From Anthoceros angustus (lineage: Eukaryota > Streptophyta > Anthocerotopsida > Anthocerotales > Anthocerotaceae): a stretch of DNA of 64,000 nucleotides. Below the pieces are notes generated by a model. It was not told the DNA's origin. It saw nothing but the letters and a program-made list of their open reading frames with translations, and did no database searches. Shown in pieces: positions 1-10,052 of this stretch. The stretch's first letter is position 1; the number at the start of each line of letters is the position of its first letter. A program made the position numbers and the translations under genes. The DNA lies in NCBI GenBank assembly GCA_010909165.1, contig MU008180.1:371884-435883 (forward strand), read 5' to 3'.

Positions 1-1099
1 GCCTTCCTTTGCCTCTCCCGGTAAAGCTTGCCATACTTATTCAAGTCGGTCAGCCCATCGCGCTGCATGTCGAATTTTCTTGTCACCGTTCCCTCCGCTG
101 CAAGCTTACCTGCAGAGGGTATGCACGCGTCATGCTCAAGAAATTTGACCTCCCACCACAACAGGGGCTCGAAAGTTGCACCCAACACCAATTCGTCAGC
201 CCAACCAGCCTGCTACCACCCAATTAACAACATTTGGCCATAGCGCATGTTAGCAATTACCGTCAGCTGCCTCAGAAAATACGCACATCGCGCCAAAGTG
301 CTTCACCGAATTAAGCTCATACTTGGTCGGTGATAACTCTCCATCCTTCCGGGCACCTGCAAGGAATACTGCGCAAGCATGGCCAGAGTGAGGTCATCCT
401 CGACGTCTACTCACAGGTCTCTACAACCCTAGCTAAACAAACCGCGCCGATAGCTGGGAGCGAGCGGGAATGCGATGTGGTGTCTGTCATGGCACCTTTG
501 GAAGAGCCTGAGGGTTGAGCAGATCCCAAGCAACAGTCATCCGACCCACTGGCTCTGTGCTTCCTGCATCGCGCCTCTGCTCCCATGACTTCGGCAGCTC
601 ATGATCAGCTGGAACCTTGAGCAAGAAAGCATTGCGCCTGGCCCTTGTAGTATTCAGTTGTATCTCAGGCAGCCGCCGAGGCATCAGTTTCGTCATCGCT
701 GCCTTGTACACCGGCCATGTTGTCTCGCTGTGAGACCTTGAGGGGCTCACGGCTGTAGGCGACCAGCTGCAGGAACGATGCAAGGGTTTGTTCGAGCCGG
801 GTTTTCAAGCATATATCGGCTGCGGGCTTAGGACTTCGAAATCAGAATCTCGGACAAAGGCACACGTATGCTTATCGCGATTCTACCGAAAGTGAATGAA
901 ACGAACTGCATATATATTTGGGGCAGCGTCGCTGTCCCCAACTGGAGCTTGAGCGACGCAGTCTGATTACGAAATGAGCCTCCGCGCCAATCTGTAGACA
1001 CGCGACTCATCTCAATGCTTTCTCTCCAGAGATGAATCGATGCAGGAGCATGATCGCTTATTCTGTCGGTGAATTCTGCTCCAACTGCCTGATCCTTTG
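1..1099. other. Region upstream of helicase A, no firm gene
   Basis: I see no convincing gene here. The best candidate is a possible minus-strand exon at about 768-487. It follows an acceptor-like ttcctgcag and runs open for about 90 codons to a stop, with a basic, Arg-rich middle. I do not recognise the product and find no partner exon. A second open stretch at 1010-828 on the same strand has no family signature. Both may be chance reading frames. Confidence 0.2.
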
Positions 1100-1620
1100 A
1101 ACTGGAAGGCTATAAGGACTGACTCGTTTGAGCTGGAAGGTTGGAAACATGGCTGCGACACCAGAAGGTAACAACGAGATGGCGAATGGAATGACAGACT
1201 GGCTCAGGGTGATGGAAGGCTCAGGCTGAGGACTTTCCAGGTGAGCTGGGAGGAGGTGAAATGGGAGTGGAACACGGATGAGAAAGCCTACCCTTGTCCA
1301 ATTTCGATCGAGCTGAGTTCTGCAGGTCTCATTGCATAAATTCAAGACCTGGGACTGTACCATATTCTTAGTCACTGTGCTTCCAATTGCAAGCAAAGAG
1401 CTGGGGAACTAAGACAACGGAGGCTAGGGTTCCAATCATTCTCGATTCTTGTTACAAGTGTGTTCAAGTTGGCTCTTGTGTAGGAGGATGGGGAGGAAGG
1501 GGAACATGCTGGTGGTCGGGGACTCCATCAATTCAACCAGGAGGTGTTCGTGATTTTGGTGAACCACATCGTGGTAAGCAAACCAATTAGGTGGAGAGCG
1601 CCCTTGACCTCGGGAGTGTG
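1100..1620. repeat. Diverged duplicate of the block at 49129-49500
   Basis: This block aligns by eye with 49129-49500. Shared features in the same order are a gaggaggtgaaatggga-like stretch, a gattcttg..acaagtgtg stretch, a tcttgtgtaggaggatggg stretch and a ggggactcca stretch. The homology is diverged and gapped and has no shared intact reading frame, so it is probably flanking DNA duplicated together with the helicase genes. It lies about 0.5-1 kb upstream of helicase A. Its partner lies upstream of helicase B. Confidence 0.65.
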
Positions 1621-2134
1621 GCACATAGCTGGGACATCATCAGGTCTGCAAAGATGTGCTTGGGGACAGGGATTCCGCGTGGAGAATGTAAGAGATGACA
1701 GACTAGACTGTCTGTCATCCAGTGGATGGACGAGGACAAGGTCAAGCAATCACATGGAGTATCCATGGATCAAGCTTGTGGAGCCCTGCAACATCTCGTC
1801 TTGGTGCTCACCAGACGAGCGCACTTTGAGAATGATGCCAAATTTACAGCTTGAGACCAAATTTCAATATGCGCATAATCCAAATCCTAACAACAACGTA
1901 CCATTGTCATTGCAGTGAAGTACCGAGGTGATAAAATATTATACTTGTATGTACATAGTTAGAGTGGCAGGTGCATTTAGTATCCAAAAGTAGGTAAGAA
2001 TTAGGCTTCGGCGGCGGTCCCATAATGCGCACCATCAAGGCCGCGCGAAACGAAACGTCTCAGTATCGTCTCAAGCTCCTTCCTCAGCATCTCCTTCTGC
2101 ATTCTCTGCATCCATCGATTCGCTTGAAGCCGGA
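1621..2134. other. Intergenic and probable promoter/5'UTR of helicase A
   Basis: No gene is seen. The last ~130 bases, from about 2000, contain a cggcggcgg..cataatgcgc stretch, a gcgcgaaacg stretch and a pyrimidine-rich tctc/cttcctcag leader. They resemble the sequences preceding the start codons of copies B and C, so this is likely the shared 5'UTR or promoter-proximal region. Confidence 0.35.
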
Positions 2135-5100
2135 ATGGATATGGACGGTGCCGCAACTGCTGGGGCCAAAGGATTGGACTCGGCTGATGCTGCCGGGGAA
2201 ATCCGATACACGCAGTCCAGGATTTCGACGGTCTTCTCCAAGAGGAAAGCGCTCTCCGCTTGCTCCACTTTGCGGGACTTGCTGGAGAGGCTTCGGCGTG
2301 GAGACTTGGCTGTGACAGACGTGTCCCCGATCCGTGTGGTGATGCACGAAGGCGTCCCCTACAGCCTGGACAACAGGAGGCTTTGGGTGTTCAAGGAGCT
2401 CAGGAAGCCCATTCCGGTGAAAGTCCTCTCCTTGGAGGAGTGCAGGAAGGAGTTCTTCCAAAAGTGGGACTCCAAATCCTCGGGGAACAGCGTGTCGCTC
2501 AACGAGGAGTGGGATCGGAAGGAGAAGTTTCACCCAACGCAGATGGTGAACCATATCCTGAGCTGGTCGCTGGAGAACGTGCAGACAAAGTGGCTGCACG
2601 TGAACAAGGTAGTGGTTTGGATTGGTGTAATGAGGTTGTGTGAAGTAGGAGAAACGGGTCTGATCATGCTGGTTTGAGGACTGAGTGTTGGGTTTGGTGT
2701 GCTGTGCACTCTGGGTGGCACAGGCAAAGCCGATTGGACTCACGTTCGACTCCATGGAGCAGTATGTGACGGGCTTTAAGTGGCCTCTGCTGGAGGAGAC
2801 AAGGGCGCCATTCAACAGCAGCTGGAGGAAATCAGCCGCGCCCGATTCCATGTCTCGGGCCGACAACTCGCGATCGGACATGCTGCTGGTAGTCATGACG
2901 CTCGATTGAAAACACTTGAGCTCGAGGTGTCAGGAGGGACTTACCAACCCAGAAGCAACGATCTGGTTCTGTTCTCAACAGTAGACCCAAAGGGTCTTCA
3001 TGCCCTTCATAGGGCGTCCACATGTTTGGCTTCCTTAGGCGTAAGGTGAGCAAGCTTGGAGGCTGTCAAGGTAACTTGCATTTCAAGACTGTAGTATATG
3101 CACCGGATGAGAGTCCGGAGTATGCTGCTCTGCGGGATGGCAAGGCAACATGGACCATTCTCCACATCACCAACTTAGCTACGACTATTAGGATTTGGGA
3201 CAGTTTGGAGCTACTGTATCGTAATTCTAAATCTGAAGTACTTGCATTACCAGTACTGCAAGATATTCTCCAGGCGGACTATAACTGCTCGGTATGCTTT
3301 ACACCGTATGGGATAATCTCGTGGTGGTTCTGAAGTCTGGAGGTCATTCTATTTTCTTATCACATGAACTTACATTACTGTTATCATGGCTCACTGCAGT
3401 TTATCAGCTTGCAGACAACCTGATCATGTTCGGATGGAAATTTGGTTTGATGTTTTGTGCACAGGTGCCCAGGTGCCAACATATGGCTTTTGATGAAGTA
3501 GAGCTGCCACTCAGGAAATACTGTGAGGATGTCAGAGCCATGAATCAGTCCCAAGTGGAAGCAGTCGTAGATGCAGTGTCTGGACTTGTGAACCGAGTTG
3601 GACCACGAGTAAGACTGATCCAAGGTCCGCCAGGGACGGGAAGACTACCCTGCTGGTATCTCTGCTGTCTATACTTTCCAGCATGAACTACAGAGTCCAC
3701 ATGTCTGCACCAACCAACACAGCCATTTGTGAGGTTGCTTCCAGGTTGTGTCACAGATGTTGGTCTCTAAGCACAACAATGTCCAGTTTGGTGCTTGTTT
3801 CGGATTTGAGGATTCGTGGACGCGAAGGAAGCAGGATGTTGAATTTGGGAGACGTAGTGCTTATTGGGCGCGAGGAGGCAATAGACCTCAAGACCCACAA
3901 AGTGCTGGAATATATTTATCTGCCCTGCATAGCAAACACATTGAAGGAATCAGCTTTGTGTTTTGTCACTGCCTATAAGAAATGTGCCGAGGCGCTCAGA
4001 AAATTCCTGCAGTGTGCGTTAGGAGAGTATGTGAGGCATTCCAAAGTTTTAGCGGCCGCTCACAACAGGGAAGAGTCACGACCATTAGCCACTTTCGTGA
4101 GGAAGAATTTGGAGGTCCTGATTTCGTCTATGGTCCACCATGGTCATATCATGTGCCAGGACGTCTCAAGTGTTTTTCTCAGCTCTCAAACAAAGAAGGG
4201 CGCCCGTCATATTGTAGACCTCAGAGAGAAACTTCTTGGGTATTTCGATATGCATGATCTTTCTGATGAACACATAAGCATATGGCTGTCCGAAACACAC
4301 GCAGAGCGTAGCCCTGAAGCAGGAGGACATAGTACGGAGCTGGTGAACTTCGAGGATTTCGTGAAGATGAAAAAGGATTTTTTACTCATTCTGGACTCCT
4401 GTAGACTGCCGGGTTATAGTATGCTTGCAGGAAAAGAACCTTCTGCAGACTACCTTGAAAAGCATTGTATCAGACACGCCAAGATTCTCTTCAGTACGGT
4501 GGCCTCAGGTGGCCGCCAATGTGTGAAACGTTCTGGCGCCTTCGACTGTGTGGTGATTGATGAAGCCTCCCAACTTGTGGAGGCAGAAACGTTGGTGATA
4601 ACACAGTCCCCCGAATTGCAACAAGTTTTGCTGGTGGGGGACCATAAACAGTTGGCACCCACGGTTCTCAGTCAGGTAACTTTTCTTGATAAGCAGGCTT
4701 TTACTCGTGCTTGGGCCAACTTCATGGGACCGTTCCATGGACTTCCCATGAAGCCTGAAAGTGGGTGTTGATGATCTGCTATATTACATAGGTGGCAAAG
4801 AAGTGGGAATACGGTCGCAGCCTCTTCACCAGACTCCACAAGCTGAATCGTCCCTGCCAAATGCTGAATGTGCAGTATCGGATGCATCCCGACATCAGTC
4901 TCTTCCCTAACAGGACGTTTTATGCCGGGCATGTCAGCAACGGTGCCAATGTTTGGGCCAAAGAATATTCGATCAAGCCGTTTCAACACACATTCATGAA
5001 AAAATACAGCTTCCTGGATATTTCAGATGGAACAGAGGAAACGGACAACAGAAAACGCTCTTACATCAATCTGGTGGAAGTAGCGATTGTGATACATCTG

Positions 5101-5520
5101 ATCGATAGCCTCAACCAAGGTACGTAGAGTGACTTGTGGTCGCTGCGCAGCCTGCATTATTTCGGAAATCTTGCTTTCATGAACACATGTGTTATATGCA
5201 TAACCTCCATACTCTGTGCTGCCTCATCGTCTTTCAAAATCAAACATCGTTGGCGAGCTGACGGATTGTGCTCGTCAGTGTGTGCAGCGAACCGCATTTC
5301 CCTGTCGGTTGGAGTCATAGCTCCATATCGTGGACAAGTAGAGGAGCTGGCCCGACGTCTCAGTGGGGACGGCAGGACCTTTTCCAACGTCTCGCCCGAA
5401 GTGCGATCAATTGATGGATTTCAGGGCCGGGAGAAAGACGTCATCATTTTCTCCACAGTTCGAGCGAATTCCTCAAGACACATCGGCTTCCTTTCAGCTA
5501 AAGAGCGACTGAACGTTGCG

Positions 5521-5716
5521 ATAACCAGAGCCAGGTTAGTAAGCCATTACCCCTTGAGACCTGTAATGTGTTGTAACCACATTAGCCCAAAAGATCTGAC
5601 CTGAACAAGATAATTTTGATAACCAGAGCCAGGTTAGTAAGCCATTACCACTTGAGACAAGTAATGTGTTGTAACTACATTAGCCCAAAAGATCTGGCCT
5701 GATGAACATAATTTTT
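5521..5716 (+). repeat. 98-bp tandem duplication covering an exon end and its 5' splice site
   Basis: Unit 1 starts at 5521 and unit 2 at 5619. Both begin ataaccagagccaggttagt and both contain gtaatgtgttgtaac and cccaaaagatct. The duplicated segment includes the last 14 coding bases (the ITRAR end of the motif VI exon) plus the donor GTTAGT, so two copies of the same donor lie 98 bp apart in helicase A. Confidence 0.9.
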
Positions 5717-5763
5717 GCCAAAATGTAAGCACCTGCTGTCAGAACGTCTAATGTAAAACTTCT

Positions 5764-5846
5764 GTCAGAAGTGGGATTTGAACCCACGCCCCCTCTCGGA
5801 GACCAGAACTTGAGTCTGGCGCCTTAGACCACTCGGCCATCCTGAC
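5764..5846 (-). tRNA. tRNA-Leu (anticodon CAA)
   Basis: Read on the minus strand, the 83 bases start gtcaggatggccgagtggtc and end gggttcaaatcccacttctgac. The 7-bp acceptor stem (GTCAGGA against the 3' end), a D-arm with the TGGCCGAGTGGT A-box, the anticodon stem CCAGA/TCTGG enclosing CTCAAGT (anticodon CAA), a long class-II variable arm and a GGTTCAAATCC B-box are all visible. No intron is present. A TTTT run 5 bases past the 3' end can serve as the Pol III terminator. The gene is antisense inside the intron 5535-5880 of helicase A. Confidence 0.95.
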
Positions 5847-6770
5847 GCACGTGCTCGATGTGCGGATGCCGTGTTATCAGGTATGCTATGTGGATTGTGG
5901 GCAATGCCCGCACCCTCTCGTCAGGCAACAGCCTCTGGAGCTCGCTAATCCAAGACTGCAAGGACAGAAACTGCCTTGTCAAGCCGGATCACACTATGGT
6001 CAAAGTGATCCATCAAGCAAAGACAGAGATGAATAAACTGGAGGACCTGCTGAAGCCCGAATCTTGTCTGTTCAGCAATACGCCGTGGCAGGTAACATCA
6101 TGTAGACAGCGCTCTCACTCGGTCAGCTCTCTTGCGATTTTAAACTTGGTGCCCTTTCATTGCCCGTGCAGGTATTGCCCAGTATGGAGATGACGAGGAC
6201 CATGTCAAACTTGAAATCGATGCGGGATCGCCAATGTCTGCTTAGTGCAATCGTGGAATTGGCAGAGGGACAACATGCAACCAACAGGATGTATCGCCGG
6301 GAGTTCAGAGGTCTTCATGCCGACTTCTTCTTCTTCCGTCCGGTGGGTAATTATTTTCTGGTTTGGAGCGTGGACATCAAAATTGGTACAGAGTTGAAGC
6401 AGGTTTTGAAGGTCTGGGACGCCGTAGAGGTGGAAAAGGTTGCCACTTTGTTGTCCAGACTGGAGAGAGCATATTCTACATACACAGAAGACTATGTGAA
6501 GATGTGCACAATGAGGCAGGTCACCAGGTATGTCCGATTTCCAACTGTCGGTCTTCCAGCTTATATGCGGGCACACTAGGCGTCTTGATTGTGTAAGATT
6601 AGGGTTTAATGGTCTGACTGAGCCCTTTTACTTCGAATCAGGGGATCGAGTATTGTTTCTCCCATGAGGTGGGAGCTAAAAAACACGTTTGTGCGATTCA
6701 AGTGGGAGAATGAATCCAGGTTTGTGCGAAGGACGGGTGCTGGAGAAGGCTCCCGTGGATGAGAGTAGGC

Positions 6771-6814
6771 ATCCTGGTCATGATGTTCTATGCTCTAAAC
6801 ATCATGACCAGGAT
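6771..6814. repeat. 17-bp perfect inverted repeat (hairpin)
   Basis: The arms atcctggtcatgatgtt (6771-6787) and aacatcatgaccaggat (6798-6814) are exact reverse complements separated by 10 bases. The hairpin lies just after the likely stop codon of helicase A, in its 3' UTR or a last intron. Confidence 0.9.
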
Positions 6815-7033
6815 ACCCAAGGTAGCTCGTCTGATTATAACAGGAAGCTGAGCTTTGAGCTACCCTTTTAGTTGAAGGGTGATGAGGATCGGATCCTTCG
6901 GAATGAAGAGAGAAGTTACAAATTTGGTAAGTTGGGCACAGAGAAGATCACCGTGGAAACGAGGAAGATGACGGGAAGCCACCAGCTTTTTCGATTCAAG
7001 AACTATGATTTGAGGAAGCTAATGACCATGTAG

Positions 7034-7505
7034 AAAGCAGGCAGCTGCACGCCATGGTTACATGCTAAAGGCCAGTCCAGTTGACAAGGAAGTACACAGC
7101 TGTGTGCAGTAACAAGCGACACAGCGGTAAGAAGCCTCTTTGTCACTACCATCAATGCATGCTGCATCGTTCTCAGGAATGGATCGAATGCTGTTGTCAG
7201 AACTTTCCTGCTGCCAAAAACCACGTATTCCACCCCTCTTTCCATAACTCCATCACTCCATCTGCGAGTTAAGTTTCTGACCCTTGTACAAAGCTCCAAT
7301 GCTAGCACATGCGAAGCAAGAAATCATGACAGGATCACCCGTCGTGATGCCCTCCTGCTGCATAGCTGTATACGAATTCAGAGATTCTTGACCAAGCCCA
7401 TGCTCATAACTGGCGATCCATATGATAGGATTTCCTGTCGCGACATGAGCTCAGTTGCTGGCGTGTCACAGTTGCTGCAGCGAGCGTTGTGCAGGACGAC
7501 CAACT
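7034..7505. other. Spacer between helicase A and the copia-1 5' LTR
   Basis: No recognisable gene. A short stretch near 7330 (cacccgtcgtgatg) recurs near 49868 just before copia-2, which hints that this spacer shares ancestry with the DNA downstream of the 49.1-kb block. The last five bases (caact, 7501-7505) flank the LTR, but no matching copy was found after the 3' LTR. Confidence 0.4.
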
Positions 7506-7768
7506 TGTCATAGATTCAATCCTCTGCTACTTACTCCAGTATATTAGGATATACTAGGATATTCACTCTCGAGTCTAGGGCTTACCTCCTCGATAGTTGC
7601 CTAGCCTAAGGGCTATGTATTTAGCACCTTGTGCACCATATTTATGTGTATTGTGGAGCCTATCTAAGCGAGTGGTGCTATTGCGTGTGCCATCCATTGC
7701 CTCTGCTTGTGTCTAAGCATGTTGATCCTGTGTGTTGCCCGGTGTGTTGTGTCGAGCTAGTTCTTACA
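7506..7768 (+). repeat. copia-1 5' LTR
   Basis: The LTR is 263 bp, begins TGTCA and ends TTACA directly before the PBS. It contains the short repeat agtatattaggatatactag and a single gtgccatccattgcct unit. The 3' LTR carries expanded versions of both. Confidence 0.85.
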
Positions 7769-7786
7769 TGGTATCAGAGCAGGAAC
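7769..7786 (+). promoter_or_regulatory. copia-1 primer-binding site
   Basis: tggtatcagagcaggaac begins at the base after the LTR. The TGGTATCAGAGC core is complementary to the 3' end of initiator tRNA-Met and is the standard plant copia PBS. Confidence 0.9.
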
Positions 7787-7823
7787 ACTAATCGCGAGAC
7801 TTGATAAGAGGGGACGGAGTTGT

Positions 7824-8600
7824 GATGGCGATGGGCTCAAGTAACCACCGCGGCCTTGAGGACGCGGGTGTTTGATGGAACGGAGTTCCATGTATGGAAA
7901 AGGTCCATGAAGGTTACTGGCGATGGCGGAGGGGCGTATGGCATTGCCGAGGGCAAAGAGCCAAAACCCGAAGATGAGGGGAGAGAGCAGAGAGAATGGA
8001 TGCGGAGAGACCACAAGTCTGACTCTCCTATATGAATCTCTCTCGGTCCGGTGAAGGTCGGAGAACCAGACAAGGGCACGGAGTACATTTGGAATGTTCT
8101 CAATGAGAAATATGGCCAGAAGGGAGCAGGTGAAGTATTTCACTTGTTTTGTTGTGTGACGACATTGAAGTATTCAGACGGAGACGATTTGCGAAAGCAC
8201 ATTGACACCTTTCACGAACTGTTTACAGCGCTAGCATCAGCTAACGAGCGCTTTGCTATCCAGGAGGACATACAGAAGATGTTTCTATATCGTTTTATGC
8301 CCGAACCTTGGTCAGGGTTCATAGATTTCCTAATAGCCCAAGACACTCTCACATGGGAGGAGGTCACCTCTAAGATGTTGGCGAAGGAGACTCACCAGTT
8401 GGACGCAATGGCGGGATCTTCAACAGGTCCGGAGCATGCGATGTTCATCAAGGGGAAGGGACGGAACAACCGGAACAAGGATAAGCAGGGGTAGTCCTCG
8501 CAGGGACAGAAGGACAAGAGAATAGTGAAGAGGGGATAGTGCCGGAAATGCTTCAAGTATGGTCATTATGAGAAGGATTGCAAGGATGGGAAGACCGCAC
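7824..8600 (+). pseudogene. copia-1 gag with CCHC zinc knuckle (broken)
   Basis: The reading frame has copia gag character, with FDGTEFHVWK near the start and YIWNVLNEKYG near 8085. The longest open piece is 8051-8494. A CX2CX4HX4C zinc knuckle (CRKCFKYGHYEKDC) lies at 8540-8581. In-frame stops separate the N-terminus, the core and the knuckle (near 8035, at 8492-8494 and just before 8540), so no full Gag can be made. Gag would package the element RNA in the virus-like particle. Confidence 0.75.
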
Positions 8601-9280
8601 ATCTTACGGAGGGTGAGAGTAAAGGTGAGGTTGCGGAGGCAACGCTCGCAGAAGAAGTATCGCACGCGTGCTACAGTACACAAGCGAAACGATACCTGAC
8701 GATAGATTCTGCATGTACATCCTTTATGGTGAAGGATAAGGAGCTCCTTCAAGACTACAGGAGGGAGAAGACAGCGGTGCGCCTAGGGAACGATAGCGAG
8801 ATAGGCGTCGAGGGTGTGGGGGAGTACAGGCTCAGATTGCTCGATGGCAAGGTCAAGGCAATGGAAGGAGCGTTGTTTGTACCGAACCTACGTAGAAATC
8901 TCATGTCCGTGGCACCATTGCCCGATGCAGTCTTCAGGTCCTTTTTACGAAGAAGGAAGTTTTGTTTCTGAAGAATGGTCAGATGCATGGCGATGTGGTG
9001 GCAAAAGGCTACCGTACAGGGAACTTGTACCAGATGGAGGTTCCTAACGACCAAGAGGTTCTGACAGTGTCGGAGAAAGGTGGAAATGCCTTACTGTGGC
9101 ATAGACGGTTTGGGCATACCAACTTGAAGTTTCTCCTGGAGATGGAGCGGAAGAAGCTCGTGACAGGCATGGAGCTCCAGAAGGCAGAACTTGGTCTGTG
9201 TGACGCTTGTATGAAAGGCAAGCATCCCCAAAGGTCTTATGTTTCAGTCACGAAGAGAGCAAAAGAAGTCTTGGAACTTG
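8601..9280 (+). pseudogene. copia-1 protease and pre-integrase region, cut off by CACTA
   Basis: The protease motif appears as TIDSACTSFMV near 8700, which matches the DSGA-type active site with Ala for Gly. It is followed by LFVPNLRRNLMS, typical of copia protease. A frame change near 8940 leads into WHRRFGHTN and CDACMKGKHP, the gag-pre-integrase histidine/cysteine region. The protein reads to KEVLEL and then ends exactly where cactactaca begins at 9281. Confidence 0.8.
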
Positions 9281-9348
9281 CACTACTACAATGCATTGGG
9301 ATTTATGACGAGCTAGAAATAACGTCAACGAATTTCCGTCATAAATCC
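9281..9348. repeat. CACTA left terminus with subterminal inverted repeat
   Basis: cactactacaatgcat is followed by ggatttatgacg (9299-9310) and its exact reverse complement cgtcataaatcc (9337-9348). Subterminal GACG..CGTC repeats of this kind are typical transposase-binding sites of plant CACTA elements. Confidence 0.8.
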
Positions 9349-10052
9349 GACATATCTGGACACAACCGGTAGTCGAGCAGTGTACGGGATGCTTGGTAAC
9401 GGGATGAGTAAATGACGCGCGGTCCCAGCGTCATATTTCGGCCTGGTGCCCGGTCACATGTCCACTTTATGGGTGGTTTGCCGCCACCTTCCTTATTGCG
9501 GCTAGTGCCGCTAAGGGCCGGCCTCACTCGCTTGTGCTCGGACATGCCTGGACCCGCAAGGCGACACAGGTTTTCCCAAATGTCATTTCCGCCCAAAGCG
9601 AGGCCGGATCTCGATCGGAGCATGCATGAACCCCAGCTTGGACGATGTACACCGGACGTGAGGGACCCTGCCAGTCGCGATGAACCGGGTTCACTTGTTG
9701 TCCGTGCATTCTCAAGCGTGAGAAACGATTGGACCATAGACATAGTCTCGGGTCTCGCGGACAGGTGAAGTGGCAACACTTTATTGCACTTCCCCCTCAA
9801 TAGGCGCGACGCCAATTGAGTCTCAATCTGCCTGGACTCACACAGGCTGCATTGCGGCAACAAAATGCCCGAAGCCGGAATGACAAATCGGAAGTCCTTC
9901 GAATTGAACAACGGTCACAGGTTGGGCACTGGCCCCAACATCGATCTACGGGCAAAAAAACAATCCGCTACAGTTCGGAGCTGACAGTAAACAAGTTTGT
10001 GAGTTCGCAATTACGCGAGGGTCCGGTTCTGCCAGTGCCTAATCCAACTCAA
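9349..10052. other. CACTA left interior, no identified gene
   Basis: A long minus-strand open stretch (9911-9339) exists but shows no family motif and starts within the terminal repeat, so I do not call it a gene. Nothing else was recognised. Confidence 0.3.

Larger units (their letters stand above)
2135..7033 (+). pseudogene. UPF1/SEN1-like superfamily-1 RNA/DNA helicase, copy A (frameshifted)
   Basis: This is a multi-exon helicase gene of the AAA_11/AAA_12 (SF1B, UPF1/SEN1/MAA3-like) class. Exons inferred from GT-AG sites and alignment with copy C are 2135-2608, 2724-3291, 3465-4675, 4792-5119, 5279-5534, 5881-6091, 6172-6527 and 6642 onward. A stop occurs at 6760-6762. A further open exon at 6872-7033 follows an acceptor but cannot be joined with certainty. 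The conserved motifs are [38 protein letters not shown] and NVAITRAR. The reading frame is broken near 2811 and 3020, in the Walker A box at about 3642 (GPPGTG then loss of GKT by one missing base) and near 3750. It is therefore a pseudogene, unless the single-base gaps are sequencing errors. The N-terminal exon shares a VPYSLDNRRLWVFKEL motif with copy C. The start was chosen because ATG-GA is conserved in all three copies. Confidence 0.8.

Noticed and set aside
828-1010. 60-codon minus-strand open frame
   Set aside because: No motif, no splice partner and no conservation in the duplicate block; length is expected by chance.
9339-9911. 190-codon minus-strand open frame
   Set aside because: Overlaps the CACTA terminus and subterminal repeat and has no domain; more likely a chance frame in GC-balanced DNA.
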